Positions 24,463-32,711 of a DNA stretch of 64,000 bases are shown here, one piece after another. The stretch is from the NCBI RefSeq assembly GCF_042665255.1, contig NZ_JBHTCD010000025.1; one strand, 5' to 3'. Position numbers and translations under genes: made by a program. The notes beneath the pieces were generated by a model. The model searched no databases and was not told the DNA's origin. It saw only the letters and a program-made list of their open reading frames with translations. How positions within the stretch are numbered: the first letter of the stretch is position 1; every line of letters starts with the position of its first letter. The DNA comes from Insolitispirillum peregrinum (GTDB lineage Bacteria > Pseudomonadota > Alphaproteobacteria > Rhodospirillales > Rhodospirillaceae).

Positions 24463-25463
24463 GGCCCCCCGTGCGTGGCCTGCTGGCAGTTGCGGCCCTG
24501 TTGCTGCTGTTGGGGGCGGCGGTGGCGTTCCATCAGGCCACCGGGCCGCGCCCGATTGGCTGGTTTGGGTTATGGCAGGCGGTGTGGGCCTTTGATCCGA
24601 TGAACTTTGACCATCAGACGGTGATGGCCCTGCGGTTGCCCCGGTTGCTGGCGGCCTTTCTGGCCGGGGCGGCACTGGGGATGGCGGGGGTTCTGCTGCA
24701 AAGCCTGCTGCGCAATCCATTGGGCGAGCCGCACATTCTGGGCCTGAACGCCGGAGCCAGTCTGGTGGTGGTGGTCTGTCTGGCCTTTCCGCTGGGGGTG
24801 TTCAGTACGCCGCTGCTGCGGCCGGTGGTGGCGGCGACGGGGGGCGGACTGGCGTTTCTGCTGGTGCTGCTGCTGTCGTCCAGCGGGCGGTTGGGGTTGA
24901 CCATGACAAAGGTGACCTTCTGCGGCATTGCGGTGTCGGCGCTGGCCTCAACCCTGACCTCGGGGGTGCTGTTGCTGGATGAGGAAACTCTGGCCGCCGT
25001 CCGCCTGTGGTTGCTGGGGGATGCGGCGGCCGGAACATGGACAATCGTGCGGGCGGCGGCCCCGCTGCTGCTGCTGGCCCTGCTGGCAGGGTGGGGGCTG
25101 GCGGTGCGGCTGAATGTGCTGGCGCTGGGGGATGCGTTGGCGACCTCGCTGGGGGTTTCCCTGCTGAAAACCCGCCTGCTGGGGCTGGTGGTGGTGGCGA
25201 TGTTGTGCGGTGGGGCGGTGTCGATGGTGGGGCCGGTGGGCTTTATTGGCCTGATGGTGCCTGCGATGGCCCGGCGGCTGTCGTCGCTGGATCATCGGGC
25301 GCTGCTACCCTGCGCGGCGGTGCTGGGCGGGATCATGCTGATTGTGGCCGATGCGGTGGCCCGCTGGCTACTGGCCCCACGGGAACTGGCGACAGGGGTG
25401 ATGACCGCTCTGGTGGGGGCGCCGGTGTTCCTGCTGATTGTGGCGCAGAGGATGAAGGAATGA
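24459..25463 (+). CDS. FecCD-family iron-siderophore ABC permease
   Basis: A 334-residue membrane protein with about ten helices of the BtuC/FecCD family. The segment GVLLQSLLRNPLGEPHILGLNAGASL is the hallmark (GVxxQxxxRNPLAxPxxLGxxxGA), and MVGPVGFIGLMVPAMAR is the cytoplasmic coupling loop. It begins with GTG overlapping the ATPase stop (GTGA) and its stop overlaps the next permease start (ATGA). The two permeases form a heterodimer in the inner membrane. Confidence 0.9.
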   Translation: MRPPVRGLLAVAALLLLLGAAVAFHQATGPRPIGWFGLWQAVWAFDPMNFDHQTVMALRLPRLLAAFLAGAALGMAGVLLQSLLRNPLGEPHILGLNAGASLVVVVCLAFPLGVFSTPLLRPVVAATGGGLAFLLVLLLSSSGRLGLTMTKVTFCGIAVSALASTLTSGVLLLDEETLAAVRLWLLGDAAAGTWTIVRAAAPLLLLALLAGWGLAVRLNVLALGDALATSLGVSLLKTRLLGLVVVAMLCGGAVSMVGPVGFIGLMVPAMARRLSSLDHRALLPCAAVLGGIMLIVADAVARWLLAPRELATGVMTALVGAPVFLLIVAQRMKE

Positions 25464-26467
25464 GCGGCTATCGTGTTGTCCACTGTGGCCCGCTGATGCT
25501 CCGTTGGCACAAACGGCGTGCCATACTGAGTCTGTTTCTCGCGCTGGTCCTGCTGGTGGCCGCTGTGCTGGCGCTGGGGGCAGGCGGGGCGGCAGGCTGG
25601 TCTGCTCCGTGGGCCGGTGGGCAGGGAAAAGTCCTGTGGGATTTGCGCCTGCCACGCCTGTTGTTGGCGCTGGAGTGTGGGGCGATGCTGGGGTTGGCGG
25701 GGGCCGCCCTGCAATCACTGACCCGCAACGGTCTGGCCGATCCCGGCTTGCTGGGGGTGCGCGAAGGAGCCAGTCTGGCGGTGCTGGTGCTGTTGTTCTT
25801 CGTGCCTGCCGCCGCGCCGGAACTGCGGCCCCTGGTCGGGCTGCTCGGCGGGGTTGCGGTGGTGGCGGTGACGGTGCTGCTGGCACGCGGCGGGATCGAA
25901 CGGATGCGCTTTATCCTGATCGGGATTGGTGTCTCGTGGTTCCTGTCCGGGCTGATTGCCTTGATGCTGGTGGCGGCGGATGTAACGATGATGCAAACGG
26001 CGATGGTCTGGCTGGCGGGAAGTTTGAGCGGGGCGGCGTGGAGCAGTGTTCGCATGGCTGCCCTGTGTCTGCTGATCGGCGGAGTCCTGCTGTTCGGCAC
26101 CGCCCGTGCCGGGGATGTGGCCGATCTGGGCGACCATCTGGGGCGCAGTCTGGGGGTGTCGATCACCCGTCTGGCTGTTGTGCGTGTTGCGGCGGCTGTC
26201 CTGTTGACGGCAGGCTGTGTATCATTTTGCGGGCGGCTGGGATTTGTCGGACTGATTGCGCCGCATCTGGCGCGCCTGTCGGTCGGTGGCGGACAGGGGG
26301 CGCTGTTGTCGGCCAGTGCGCTGTGGGGAGCCGGGCTGGTAATGGTGGCCGATACCGTCGGGCGGGTGGCCTTCGCACCGATCCAGATTCCGGCCGGGAT
26401 TGTGCTGGCGGTGATCGGGGTGCCGGTGCTGCTGGGGTTGTTGTGGTGTCGACGGGACCGGTTTTAG
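25460..26467 (+). CDS. FecCD-family iron-siderophore ABC permease (second subunit)
   Basis: A 335-residue BtuC-type permease, a paralogue of the preceding gene. It has the family motif as GAALQSLTRNGLADPGLLGVREGAS and the coupling loop as GRLGFVGLIAPHLAR. The frame stays open far upstream inside the first permease gene, but the ATG at 25460 overlaps that gene's stop by 4 nt and gives MSGYRVVHCG and the expected length. It ends 21 nt before the binding-protein gene. Confidence 0.88.
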   Translation: MSGYRVVHCGPLMLRWHKRRAILSLFLALVLLVAAVLALGAGGAAGWSAPWAGGQGKVLWDLRLPRLLLALECGAMLGLAGAALQSLTRNGLADPGLLGVREGASLAVLVLLFFVPAAAPELRPLVGLLGGVAVVAVTVLLARGGIERMRFILIGIGVSWFLSGLIALMLVAADVTMMQTAMVWLAGSLSGAAWSSVRMAALCLLIGGVLLFGTARAGDVADLGDHLGRSLGVSITRLAVVRVAAAVLLTAGCVSFCGRLGFVGLIAPHLARLSVGGGQGALLSASALWGAGLVMVADTVGRVAFAPIQIPAGIVLAVIGVPVLLGLLWCRRDRF

Positions 26468-26471
26468 AGCA

Positions 26472-26481
26472 GGGGGGGGGG
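26472..26481 (+). repeat. Ten-G homopolymer tract serving as ribosome site
   Basis: A run of ten G lies 7 nt before the ATG of the binding-protein gene and is the only Shine-Dalgarno-like sequence there. Such tracts gain and lose bases by slippage, so expression of the gene could vary. Confidence 0.8.
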
Positions 26482-26488
26482 AACGAAA

Positions 26489-27451
26489 ATGTACAGATGG
26501 CAAGTAATGCTGGCAATCGCTCTTGGAGTGTGGTGTGTGATGGCTGGGCCGGCTTGGGCGCGCTCTTTTACCGATGATCTGGGGCGCACGGTCGAGGTGC
26601 CGGACCGTCCGTTGCGGATTGTGTCGTTGTCGGATACCGATATCACCATTCCGTTGCTGGAACTGGGGGTGATGCCGGTGGCCAGTCATGGCCGGGTGGG
26701 GGTGAATGGAGCCGGAGCACCCTATTTGCGCTCCGGGGCGTTGTTGACCGGGGTGGATTTTGACACGGCTCCGATCCGGTTCATTGGTGCCACCGAGGTG
26801 GACCTTGAAGCGGTTGCCAACGAGCGTCCTGATTTGATCATTGCCGAAAAGGGGCGGCTGGCGGCGCTGGAAACACTACAGGATCTGGCGCCAACGGTGG
26901 TGCTGGATGCCGCCGGGCTGGGGGCCAGCCATGTGTACAGCCGTCTGGCCGATCTGACCGGACAGCAGGCCCGCCTGCAAACGCTGGAAACCCGTTATCA
27001 GGCGGCCTTGCAGGCGCTGAAGGACACCGTTCACCCCGAACGGTACACCGTCAGCGTGATCCAGCCGTTGAACGGCAAGATCAGCGTCTATCATACCTAT
27101 CGGGCGCTGGGGCGGGTTCTGCGCGATGCCGGGTTCCGCTTTCCGCCGCTGATCGACGCCATTCCGGCGGGTGGACGCGTGGAAATCGGGGCCGAGAGGC
27201 TGCCGGAGATTGATGCCGATGTGATCTTTGACCCCTACCGGGCCGACCGGGGCGAGGGGCCGCGGGCGGATATCGCCGACATGGAGGCATTGGTGCCGAA
27301 TTTCTGCGCTTTCCTGCAGGCCTGCCGGCAGGGGCGCTATGTGATGGTCTCGCGCGAGGAGGCGATTTCCAATTCCTATAGCGCCCTGTTCCTGATGGTC
27401 AGCATGGTGCAGGCCCAGATGGCCGAGCGCCCACGGGTAACGTTAAAATAG
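26489..27451 (+). CDS. Iron-siderophore ABC transporter substrate-binding protein
   Basis: A 320-residue periplasmic binding protein of the FecB/FhuD class (class III). A signal peptide is visible (1-24, ending MAGPAWA). The mature part has DDLGRTVEVPDRPLRIVSL and RPDLIIAEKG, both characteristic of this family. It is the last gene of the ATPase-permease-permease-binding protein operon and converges on csaA with a 9-nt overlap of the coding ends. It captures the siderophore released by the TonB receptor. Confidence 0.88.
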   Translation: MYRWQVMLAIALGVWCVMAGPAWARSFTDDLGRTVEVPDRPLRIVSLSDTDITIPLLELGVMPVASHGRVGVNGAGAPYLRSGALLTGVDFDTAPIRFIGATEVDLEAVANERPDLIIAEKGRLAALETLQDLAPTVVLDAAGLGASHVYSRLADLTGQQARLQTLETRYQAALQALKDTVHPERYTVSVIQPLNGKISVYHTYRALGRVLRDAGFRFPPLIDAIPAGGRVEIGAERLPEIDADVIFDPYRADRGEGPRADIADMEALVPNFCAFLQACRQGRYVMVSREEAISNSYSALFLMVSMVQAQMAERPRVTLK

Positions 27452-27781
27452 CTTGCCGCCCAACGGAACGTCCTTGTCCGGCACGCACAACACCACGGCG
27501 CCGTTTTCGTCGGGGAAGCCGGTGACCAGACATTCGGACATCAGCGGGCCAATCTGCTTGGGCGGGAAGTTGATCACCGCCACCACCTGTTTTCCGACCA
27601 GTTCGTCGAGGGTGTAATGGCTGGTGATCTGGGCACTGGATTTGCGCTGCCCGATCTCTGGCCCGAAGTCCACCACCAGCTTGTAGGCGGGCTTGCGGGC
27701 CTCGGGGAACGGCTCGGCCTTGATGATGCGGCCAACGCGCAGTTCAACTTTGGCAAAGTCATCCCAGGAAATGGTGCTCAT
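27443..27781 (-). CDS. csaA: CsaA-like tRNA-binding domain protein (export chaperone)
   Basis: A 112-residue single OB-fold protein of the tRNA-binding domain family (EMAP-II like). It begins MSTISWDDFAKVELRVGRI and contains INFPPKQIGPLMSECLVTG, both diagnostic for CsaA. CsaA proteins form dimers, bind tRNA in vitro, and have been described as a secretion chaperone in Bacillus. It stands alone on the minus strand between fecB and the RpiR regulator. Confidence 0.9.
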   Translation of the reverse strand: MSTISWDDFAKVELRVGRIIKAEPFPEARKPAYKLVVDFGPEIGQRKSSAQITSHYTLDELVGKQVVAVINFPPKQIGPLMSECLVTGFPDENGAVVLCVPDKDVPLGGKLF

Positions 27782-27913
27782 GGTTTCGGCGGTTCCTGTT
27801 GTTGAGGGGAAACATTGGCTGGGTAGAGGGGCAAGGCTATCACATATTGCGGGTTTTCCATTGTCATCAGACTATGGAAGTCAGCTACACTGACACCCCT
27901 GTTGTGTCAGAGG

Positions 27914-28816
27914 ATGGTTCCCGCCGTGTCTCGCAAACCCCTGCTGCCCGGTCATCGTGCCCCTGTTGACCGCTTTGCTGACCGGCTGCGCAAGCGTCGC
28001 CACACCTTGTCGCCCAGTCTGCTGAAGGTCGCCGAGTATCTCGACGGCAACCGCCATGCGGTGCTGGGCAAGTCGGCGCTGGACATCGGCATGGAGCTGG
28101 GGACATCGGACGCAACGGTGATCCGGGCGGTGCAGGCGCTGGGCTTTGGCGGGCTGGTGGACCTGAAGGAAACCTTTCAGGACTATCTGGGGATCACCGC
28201 CTCGCCGTCGCACAAAATGGCGGCGACGACGGCGCACTATGTCACCGGCAGCGATGCGGCGATTGATTTCGTGGCCGCCGATCTGGCCAACGCGATGGCG
28301 GCGCTGGGCTCGGCAGAGAACCGGGCGGCGATGGCGCGGGGTATCGAAGTGCTGGCGAGTGCGCGGCGCATTGGTGTGTTCGGGATCGGAGCGTCGGGGA
28401 TTATTGCCAGCTATGCCGCCCGGCTGTTTTCGCGCAGCGGCTATCCGTCCTATGCGCTGAACCTGACCGGGATCGCGTTGGCCGAACAACTGCTGCAAAT
28501 GGCCGAAGGCGATGTGGTGCTGATGATGGCCCATGGCCGCAAGCACCGTGAAGCGGCGGCGGTGCTGGCCGAGGCGGAACGGCTGTCGGTGCCGCTGGTG
28601 ATGATCCTGACGCAGGAAGACTCCCCGTTGGGCAAACAGGCGGCGGCGGCGATCACCATGCCACGGTCAAAAAGCGGGCATGTCGCCCTGCACGCGCCGA
28701 TGCTGTGCTGTATCGAGGCGATGATGCTGGGGCTGGCCAGCATTGACAGTGAAAAGACTGTCGAGACACTGGAGCGGCTGGTCGAGCTGCGGGAGATCAT
28801 CCGCCCCCCGAAGTAA
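27914..28816 (+). CDS. RpiR/MurR-family transcriptional regulator with SIS domain
   Basis: A protein of about 300 residues. The N-terminal RpiR helix-turn-helix contains LSPSLLKVAEYLDGN and IGMELGTSDATVIRAVQALG. The C-terminal SIS domain (IGVFGIGASGIIASYAARLFSR and VVLMMAHGRKHREAA) binds a phosphosugar. The start is uncertain: ATG 27914 and GTG 27926 (after AGAGGA at 27909) are both possible. No sugar gene adjoins it; the CsaA gene is divergent and a MITE-like element follows, so the target is not evident. Confidence 0.83.
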   Translation: MVPAVSRKPLLPGHRAPVDRFADRLRKRRHTLSPSLLKVAEYLDGNRHAVLGKSALDIGMELGTSDATVIRAVQALGFGGLVDLKETFQDYLGITASPSHKMAATTAHYVTGSDAAIDFVAADLANAMAALGSAENRAAMARGIEVLASARRIGVFGIGASGIIASYAARLFSRSGYPSYALNLTGIALAEQLLQMAEGDVVLMMAHGRKHREAAAVLAEAERLSVPLVMILTQEDSPLGKQAAAAITMPRSKSGHVALHAPMLCCIEAMMLGLASIDSEKTVETLERLVELREIIRPPK

Positions 28817-28852
28817 GCGGGTCTCGACCAGCGTGCGTTAAACCTGACACTA

Positions 28853-29115
28853 CAGTACACGACAGTCTGTGCAGAAGAATGGGCGACCGCCCATACCCGT
28901 TTGGGTGCGATGCCCCCAAGCCCCCATTTTTTCTTTAGAGCGTTTTCACACCGAGCGAAAACGCTCTTCCCTTTGAGTGCCGCATTTTCCGAGCCGTTGA
29001 CCGGAGACGGTCAACTTGAAAATGCTCTAAATATCAAATCAATGGAGTCCGGGGCCGACTGGCCCCGGCGAGGTGTGGAGCAGCGCTCCATGACCCTGCT
29101 TTCTGTCGTGTACTG
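28853..29115. mobile_element. MITE-like element with 13-bp perfect inverted ends
   Basis: CAGTACACGACAG (28853-28865) and its exact complement CTGTCGTGTACTG (29103-29115) bound 263 bp without a gene. Inside are two strong hairpins: AGAGCGTTTTC/GAAAACGCTCT (28937-28967), and nested arms GCATTTTC/GAAAATGC with GTTGACCG/CGGTCAAC (28982-29025). A GGGGCCGACTGGCCCC hairpin (29051-29066) follows. Its outer parts match the shorter element at 10310-10447 and the 59041 block. No target duplication is evident. Confidence 0.6.
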
Positions 29116-29138
29116 CGTCCCGCTTTTCGTCCGGTGCG

Positions 29139-29342
29139 TTAGGGTTCGGCATCGTCTTTCTGAACGGGGATGACCCGCAGCTTGCCGTCCAGGTCGCGTT
29201 CACTGCGGCTGTGCTCCTGCGTGCGTTGCTGCTTGTCGGCTTTTTTCTGACCAAAGCGGGCGCGGTTCTCGGCGGCCTGGGCGTCCTTGTCGCTGCGCTG
29301 CTTTTGCTTGCGCGCTTGCCGCAGGTTGATGATGTCTGCCAT
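29139..29342 (-). CDS. DUF4169 family small protein
   Basis: A 67-residue, highly charged protein. MADIINLRQARKQKQRSD, with many Lys, Arg and Gln and predicted to be one long helix, matches the DUF4169 family of alphaproteobacteria, whose function is unknown. The frame opens six codons earlier, but the family N-terminus and AAAGGACTGATCCCG before ATG 29342 favour this start. It lies 32 nt downstream of the AbrB-type gene on the same strand. Confidence 0.75.
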   Translation of the reverse strand: MADIINLRQARKQKQRSDKDAQAAENRARFGQKKADKQQRTQEHSRSERDLDGKLRVIPVQKDDAEP

Positions 29343-29374
29343 CGGGATCAGTCCTTTCAAGCATCGGGGGAACG

Positions 29375-30451
29375 TTACGGGCGGCGATTATACCACCAGC
29401 GGAACAGCGGCGGGGCAAGGGCAATCACCAGCGCAATGCGCACCATGTGATGGCTGGCGACAAAGGCCACATCCATGCCCAGCGCCAGCGACACCAGCGA
29501 CATTTCCGCCACTCCGCCGGGGACAAACGACAGCAGCAACAGGATAAAGGGCAGCCCGGTTGCCTGTCCAACGATCCAGGCCCCCAGCATCGCCAGCAGG
29601 ATCATCAGCAGGCTGGACACCATCGCCACCCCACTGAGGCGCAGCAGGGTCGAGGCGGCGATGCCACGAAAGCGTGCGCCCAGCGCGCTGCCAACCACCA
29701 CCTGTGCGATGGCGATCAGCACGGCGGGGGGATGCAGGCTGGTCCAGCCCAGCAGGTGAACAATCGCCGACAGCACCATCGGGCCAATCAACGGCGGGGC
29801 AGGCAGGCGGATCAGGCTGCCGAGCGGTTTGCCCAGCACCATGCAGGCCAGCAGGACGGCGGTTTCCGGCCAGTTGTTGGCAAAGGCCAGCCATTCGTTG
29901 CTGCTCTGGTGCTGGCTGGTATCGGGATAGGTTCCGCCCAGCAGGTGGAAACAGATCGGCACGCAAAAGACCACAAACAGGATGCGCAGGGAATGGACGA
30001 GGGCAATGGTGCGCTCGTCGCCGCCCAGACCGCCGCCAATCATCACCATTTCGTTGATGCCCCCCGGCGCGGCGGCAAAATACGAGGTGACCACCGAATG
30101 CCCAGTGCGCCGGAACAGGGGCGACAGCAACAGAGGCGTCAGCACGGTCAGGACCAGCAGCCCCAGCAGACTGGGCCACCAGTCGGTCAGATGATCCAGA
30201 AAGCCGGGGCGAAAGGTGCTGCCCAGCATCACCCCCAGCACACTCAGCATGATCGTGCGCAACGGGGTCGGGATGTGCGGCTGTGCCTTGCAAACGGCCA
30301 GCAGGGTGACGGCGGCCATCGAGCCGAGCATCCAGGCCAGTGGCAGGCCGATGGCGTGAAAGGCTGCTCCGCCCAGACTTCCCCCCAGCAGGGTGATCAG
30401 CAACGGACGCAGGGTGCGGGTCCACAGGGATGGCGAGGCGGCGGAGGTCAC
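29375..30451 (-). CDS. AbrB family membrane protein (PF05145)
   Basis: A 358-residue membrane protein made of two similar halves, each of about five helices, with GLPLAWMLGSMAAV near the N-terminus and AAPGGINEMVMIG and SFVPGGVAEMSLVSLALGMD as the repeated PGG(I/V)xEM signature. Members are called AbrB, sometimes wrongly ammonia monooxygenase. The function is unproven and transport is likely. Start at GTG behind AAGGAGACTCGC rather than the longer frame to 30508. A second member lies at 43742. Confidence 0.82.
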   Translation of the reverse strand: MTSAASPSLWTRTLRPLLITLLGGSLGGAAFHAIGLPLAWMLGSMAAVTLLAVCKAQPHIPTPLRTIMLSVLGVMLGSTFRPGFLDHLTDWWPSLLGLLVLTVLTPLLLSPLFRRTGHSVVTSYFAAAPGGINEMVMIGGGLGGDERTIALVHSLRILFVVFCVPICFHLLGGTYPDTSQHQSSNEWLAFANNWPETAVLLACMVLGKPLGSLIRLPAPPLIGPMVLSAIVHLLGWTSLHPPAVLIAIAQVVVGSALGARFRGIAASTLLRLSGVAMVSSLLMILLAMLGAWIVGQATGLPFILLLLSFVPGGVAEMSLVSLALGMDVAFVASHHMVRIALVIALAPPLFRWWYNRRP

Positions 30452-30937
30452 GCGAGTCTCCTTGAAGACTGGACATGGAACGCGCAAGACTTTGGCGCAC
30501 AGCAGCAATTTCTGGTGCGCAGCTATATACCATTTTTGCTCCTGAACAGGGTAAAAACTGTCACATCCTGCGCTGTTCGGGGGATGTTTTCAGCAAAGGG
30601 AACAGGGCGGCATTTTCTGCACTGCACGATGTTTCTTGCAGCAAAAGGAAGCAATTTTATGGGAATTGGCGGCAAGTCTGTGTCTTATTTGAAATGTAGG
30701 GTCTTTTTCCGGTTTTCCGGTTGACCACCGCCCGAGATATCCTTTAGGCTCGGAGATGTCAGGAGTTGACGTTCTCGGGATATGACCCATATAGGGGTCA
30801 ACGGATCGGCATGATCCGGCCTGAGTGGCGCCCCTGAACCCCACTCGTCCCAGCAACCCTTAGCCCCCGCCCTGGCCTCCGCGCAGGAGGACCGGATTTT
30901 CTAAAGCCCGCAGACACCCTGGTGTAAGGAGGCATCG
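30452..30937. other. Gene-free spacer before the 84-residue gene
   Basis: The left part (30452-30720) shows no gene and no clear signal. The right part holds a candidate promoter (TTGACG 30766-30771, TATAGG from 30790) and a chain of hairpins described separately. Confidence 0.55.
30783..30932 (+). promoter_or_regulatory. Hairpin-rich leader upstream of small ORF
   Basis: Five short stems follow one another: TGACCC/GGGTCA (30783-30800), CGGATC/GATCCG (30802-30818), GAGTGG/CCACTC (30823-30846), CCTCC/GGAGG (30876-30890) and ACAC/GTGT (30914-30925). The last abuts AAGGAGG (30926-30932), the ribosome site of the next gene. I do not recognise it as a known riboswitch. Confidence 0.45.
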
Positions 30938-31192
30938 ATGAGTCATGTCACGGCTTTAAAGCGCGAAACAGCCACCCAAACTGTCCGCACCCCGGGTGCC
31001 GCAGTGAAAACCGGGACCGGAAAGATTCTCCGTCCGTCTCATAAATGGGCTGTGGCAGGGGTGGAACCGTCGGTGATGGACATGCTGCGCGATCCGCTGG
31101 TGCAATTGGTGATGGCCCGTGATGCCATCAATGCCGACGATGTTGATGCCGCTTTGGCGCGGGCGCAGGCCCAGTTGGCCGAACTGGTGTGA
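30938..31192 (+). CDS. Small hypothetical protein (84 aa)
   Basis: It starts at ATG behind a perfect AAGGAGG site and ends 65 nt before a strong terminator, so it is a self-contained transcription unit. The N-terminal 45 residues are basic and probably disordered (ETATQTVRTPGAAVKTGTGK). The C-terminal part (MDMLRDPLVQLVMARDAIN and DDVDAALARAQAQLAELV) looks helical. I do not recognise the family. The clear expression signals and hairpin leader argue that it is real. Confidence 0.7.
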   Translation: MSHVTALKRETATQTVRTPGAAVKTGTGKILRPSHKWAVAGVEPSVMDMLRDPLVQLVMARDAINADDVDAALARAQAQLAELV

Positions 31193-31257
31193 TCGTGTGA
31201 TCTGCTGCCTGCCGGATGTCTTTTCCGGGGGCAGTGAAAAAAAATGCAAAAATGTAA

Positions 31258-31282
31258 AAAGGGGGCTTGCAAGGCCCCCTTT
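31258..31282 (+). terminator. Intrinsic terminator after the 84-aa gene
   Basis: AAAGGGGGC (31258-31266) pairs perfectly with GCCCCCTTT (31274-31282), followed by CCCGTTTT. Confidence 0.88.
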
Positions 31283-31350
31283 CCCGTTTTATAAAGCGCG
31301 CCTCGACGGTGATGCCGGCGAGAAAATACCTCGATAAAGCATCGACTTAT

Positions 31351-31425
<75 letters not shown>

Positions 31426-31433
31426 GTTTCAAG

Positions 31434-31466
31434 AACCCCGCCTGTCACTGCGACGGCGGGGTTTTT
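31434..31466 (+). terminator. Intrinsic terminator of tRNA-Thr
   Basis: AACCCCGCC (31434-31442) pairs with GGCGGGGTT (31455-31463), followed by TTT. It lies 8 nt after the tRNA. Confidence 0.88.
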
Positions 31467-31490
31467 GCTGTCCGGTCGCGGGGAAGGCCA

Positions 31491-32708
31491 CTATAGCCTG
31501 GCCCCCTGCCGGATCGAGGCACTGCGTGACCACATCCACAGGGTGCCAGCGGTGACCAGCGCCGCTTCGATGGCCAGAACGGGGCTGACGCCGAACTGGT
31601 GGGTCAGCCAGCCGGCCATCAGGCCGCCGACCGCATCCATACCAAAGCGCAGGGCGGTGAACGAGGACATCACCCGGCCGCGCAGGCTATCGGGGGCCAG
31701 CGATTGCAGCAGGGCGTTGGTGGAGACGTTGACGGCGGTGATGCCCATGCCGATCCCCAGCGAGGCCAGCATGGCAAGGCTGAGCCAGCCTGTCCCGGCC
31801 AGCAGGGCGAGATTCCCGGCGGCCAGAATCCAGCCGAGGACGATCAGGCGAACCAGTTGGCAGGTGTTTTTGCGCGAGGCCACCAGCAGGGTGCCGACCA
31901 GCGCCCCGGCCCCCGAGGCCCCGAGCAGCCAGCCGAGGGTTTCGACGGTGCCGCCGAACACCTCCTTTGCCACCACCGGCATCAGCACCATGAACGCCGA
32001 GCCGGTGGCGTTGAGGGCTGCGACCCCCAGCAACAGGCGGCGAATGGGCAGCGAGGTGATGGCAAAGCGCAAGCCATCGCGCAGGGCAGTCAGCAAGCCG
32101 GACGACGGGCCGCTGGCCGGTTGGGCGGGCAGGCTGGCGACGGCCAGCGCCACCGCCAGAAACGACAGGGCATTCAGACCAAAACAGACGGCTTCGGAGG
32201 TGGCAGCCAGAATGGCCCCGGCCAGCGGCGGGCCGACAAAGCGGGCACCGTTGAACAGCGAGGCGTTCAGGGCGATGGCATTGCGCAGCATGGCGCGGTC
32301 ATCGACCAGCCCGGCCAGCATCGACTGGCGCAACGGTACATCGACGGCATTGAACAGGCCGAAGACCCCGGCCAGCAGGATCAGATGCCATGGCACCAGC
32401 AGGCCGCTGGCGGTCAGCCCGGCGAGGAGGACCGCCTGGATGATCATCCCGCTTTGTACGATCAGGAACATCCGCCGCTTGTCCCAGCGGTCAATCAGCG
32501 GCCCGGCCAGCGGCGAGACCAGCAACTGGGGACACTGGGCTAGAAAGGCGGTGGTCCCCAGCAGGGTGGCCGAGCCGGTCAGGCGATAGACCAGCCAGCT
32601 CATGGCGACGGTTTGCAGCCATGTGCCGAGGATGGAGATCGCCTGACCGGCAAAATAGCGGCGATAGCGCGGAGCGTGCAGGGCATGCAGCAGGCCGGGC
32701 AGGCGCAT
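31491..32708 (-). CDS. MFS transporter (EntS-like, MFS_3)
   Basis: A 405-residue major facilitator with about 12 helices. It starts MRLPGLLHALHAPRYRRYF, then WLVYRLTGSATLLG and LIDRWDKRRMFLIVQ, the loop 2-3 motif of the drug/siderophore exporter branch related to EntS. It is the last gene of the hpa operon and begins 3 nt after the hpaI stop, so it is translated with it. It does not look like HpaX, the 4-hydroxyphenylacetate importer. It may export a toxic intermediate, which is inference. Confidence 0.82.
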   Translation of the reverse strand: MRLPGLLHALHAPRYRRYFAGQAISILGTWLQTVAMSWLVYRLTGSATLLGTTAFLAQCPQLLVSPLAGPLIDRWDKRRMFLIVQSGMIIQAVLLAGLTASGLLVPWHLILLAGVFGLFNAVDVPLRQSMLAGLVDDRAMLRNAIALNASLFNGARFVGPPLAGAILAATSEAVCFGLNALSFLAVALAVASLPAQPASGPSSGLLTALRDGLRFAITSLPIRRLLLGVAALNATGSAFMVLMPVVAKEVFGGTVETLGWLLGASGAGALVGTLLVASRKNTCQLVRLIVLGWILAAGNLALLAGTGWLSLAMLASLGIGMGITAVNVSTNALLQSLAPDSLRGRVMSSFTALRFGMDAVGGLMAGWLTHQFGVSPVLAIEAALVTAGTLWMWSRSASIRQGARL

Positions 32709-32711
32709 CGG

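Noticed and set aside
29447..30724. Long plus-strand frame of 425 codons opposite the AbrB-type gene
   Set aside because: Its product is a Gln/His-rich low-complexity chain, the usual shadow of a GC-rich membrane protein gene.
30820..30870. Possible TPP riboswitch (CTGAGTGG, CCCCTGAACCCC)
   Set aside because: The conserved thi-box downstream of GAACCTGA (CTGG...ACC...GCG) is absent, and no thiamine gene follows.
30748..30925. Possible 6S RNA (CTCGGAGATGTC resembles the 6S 5' end)
   Set aside because: No complementary GACATCTCCGAG is found 150-190 nt downstream, so the long closing stem cannot form.
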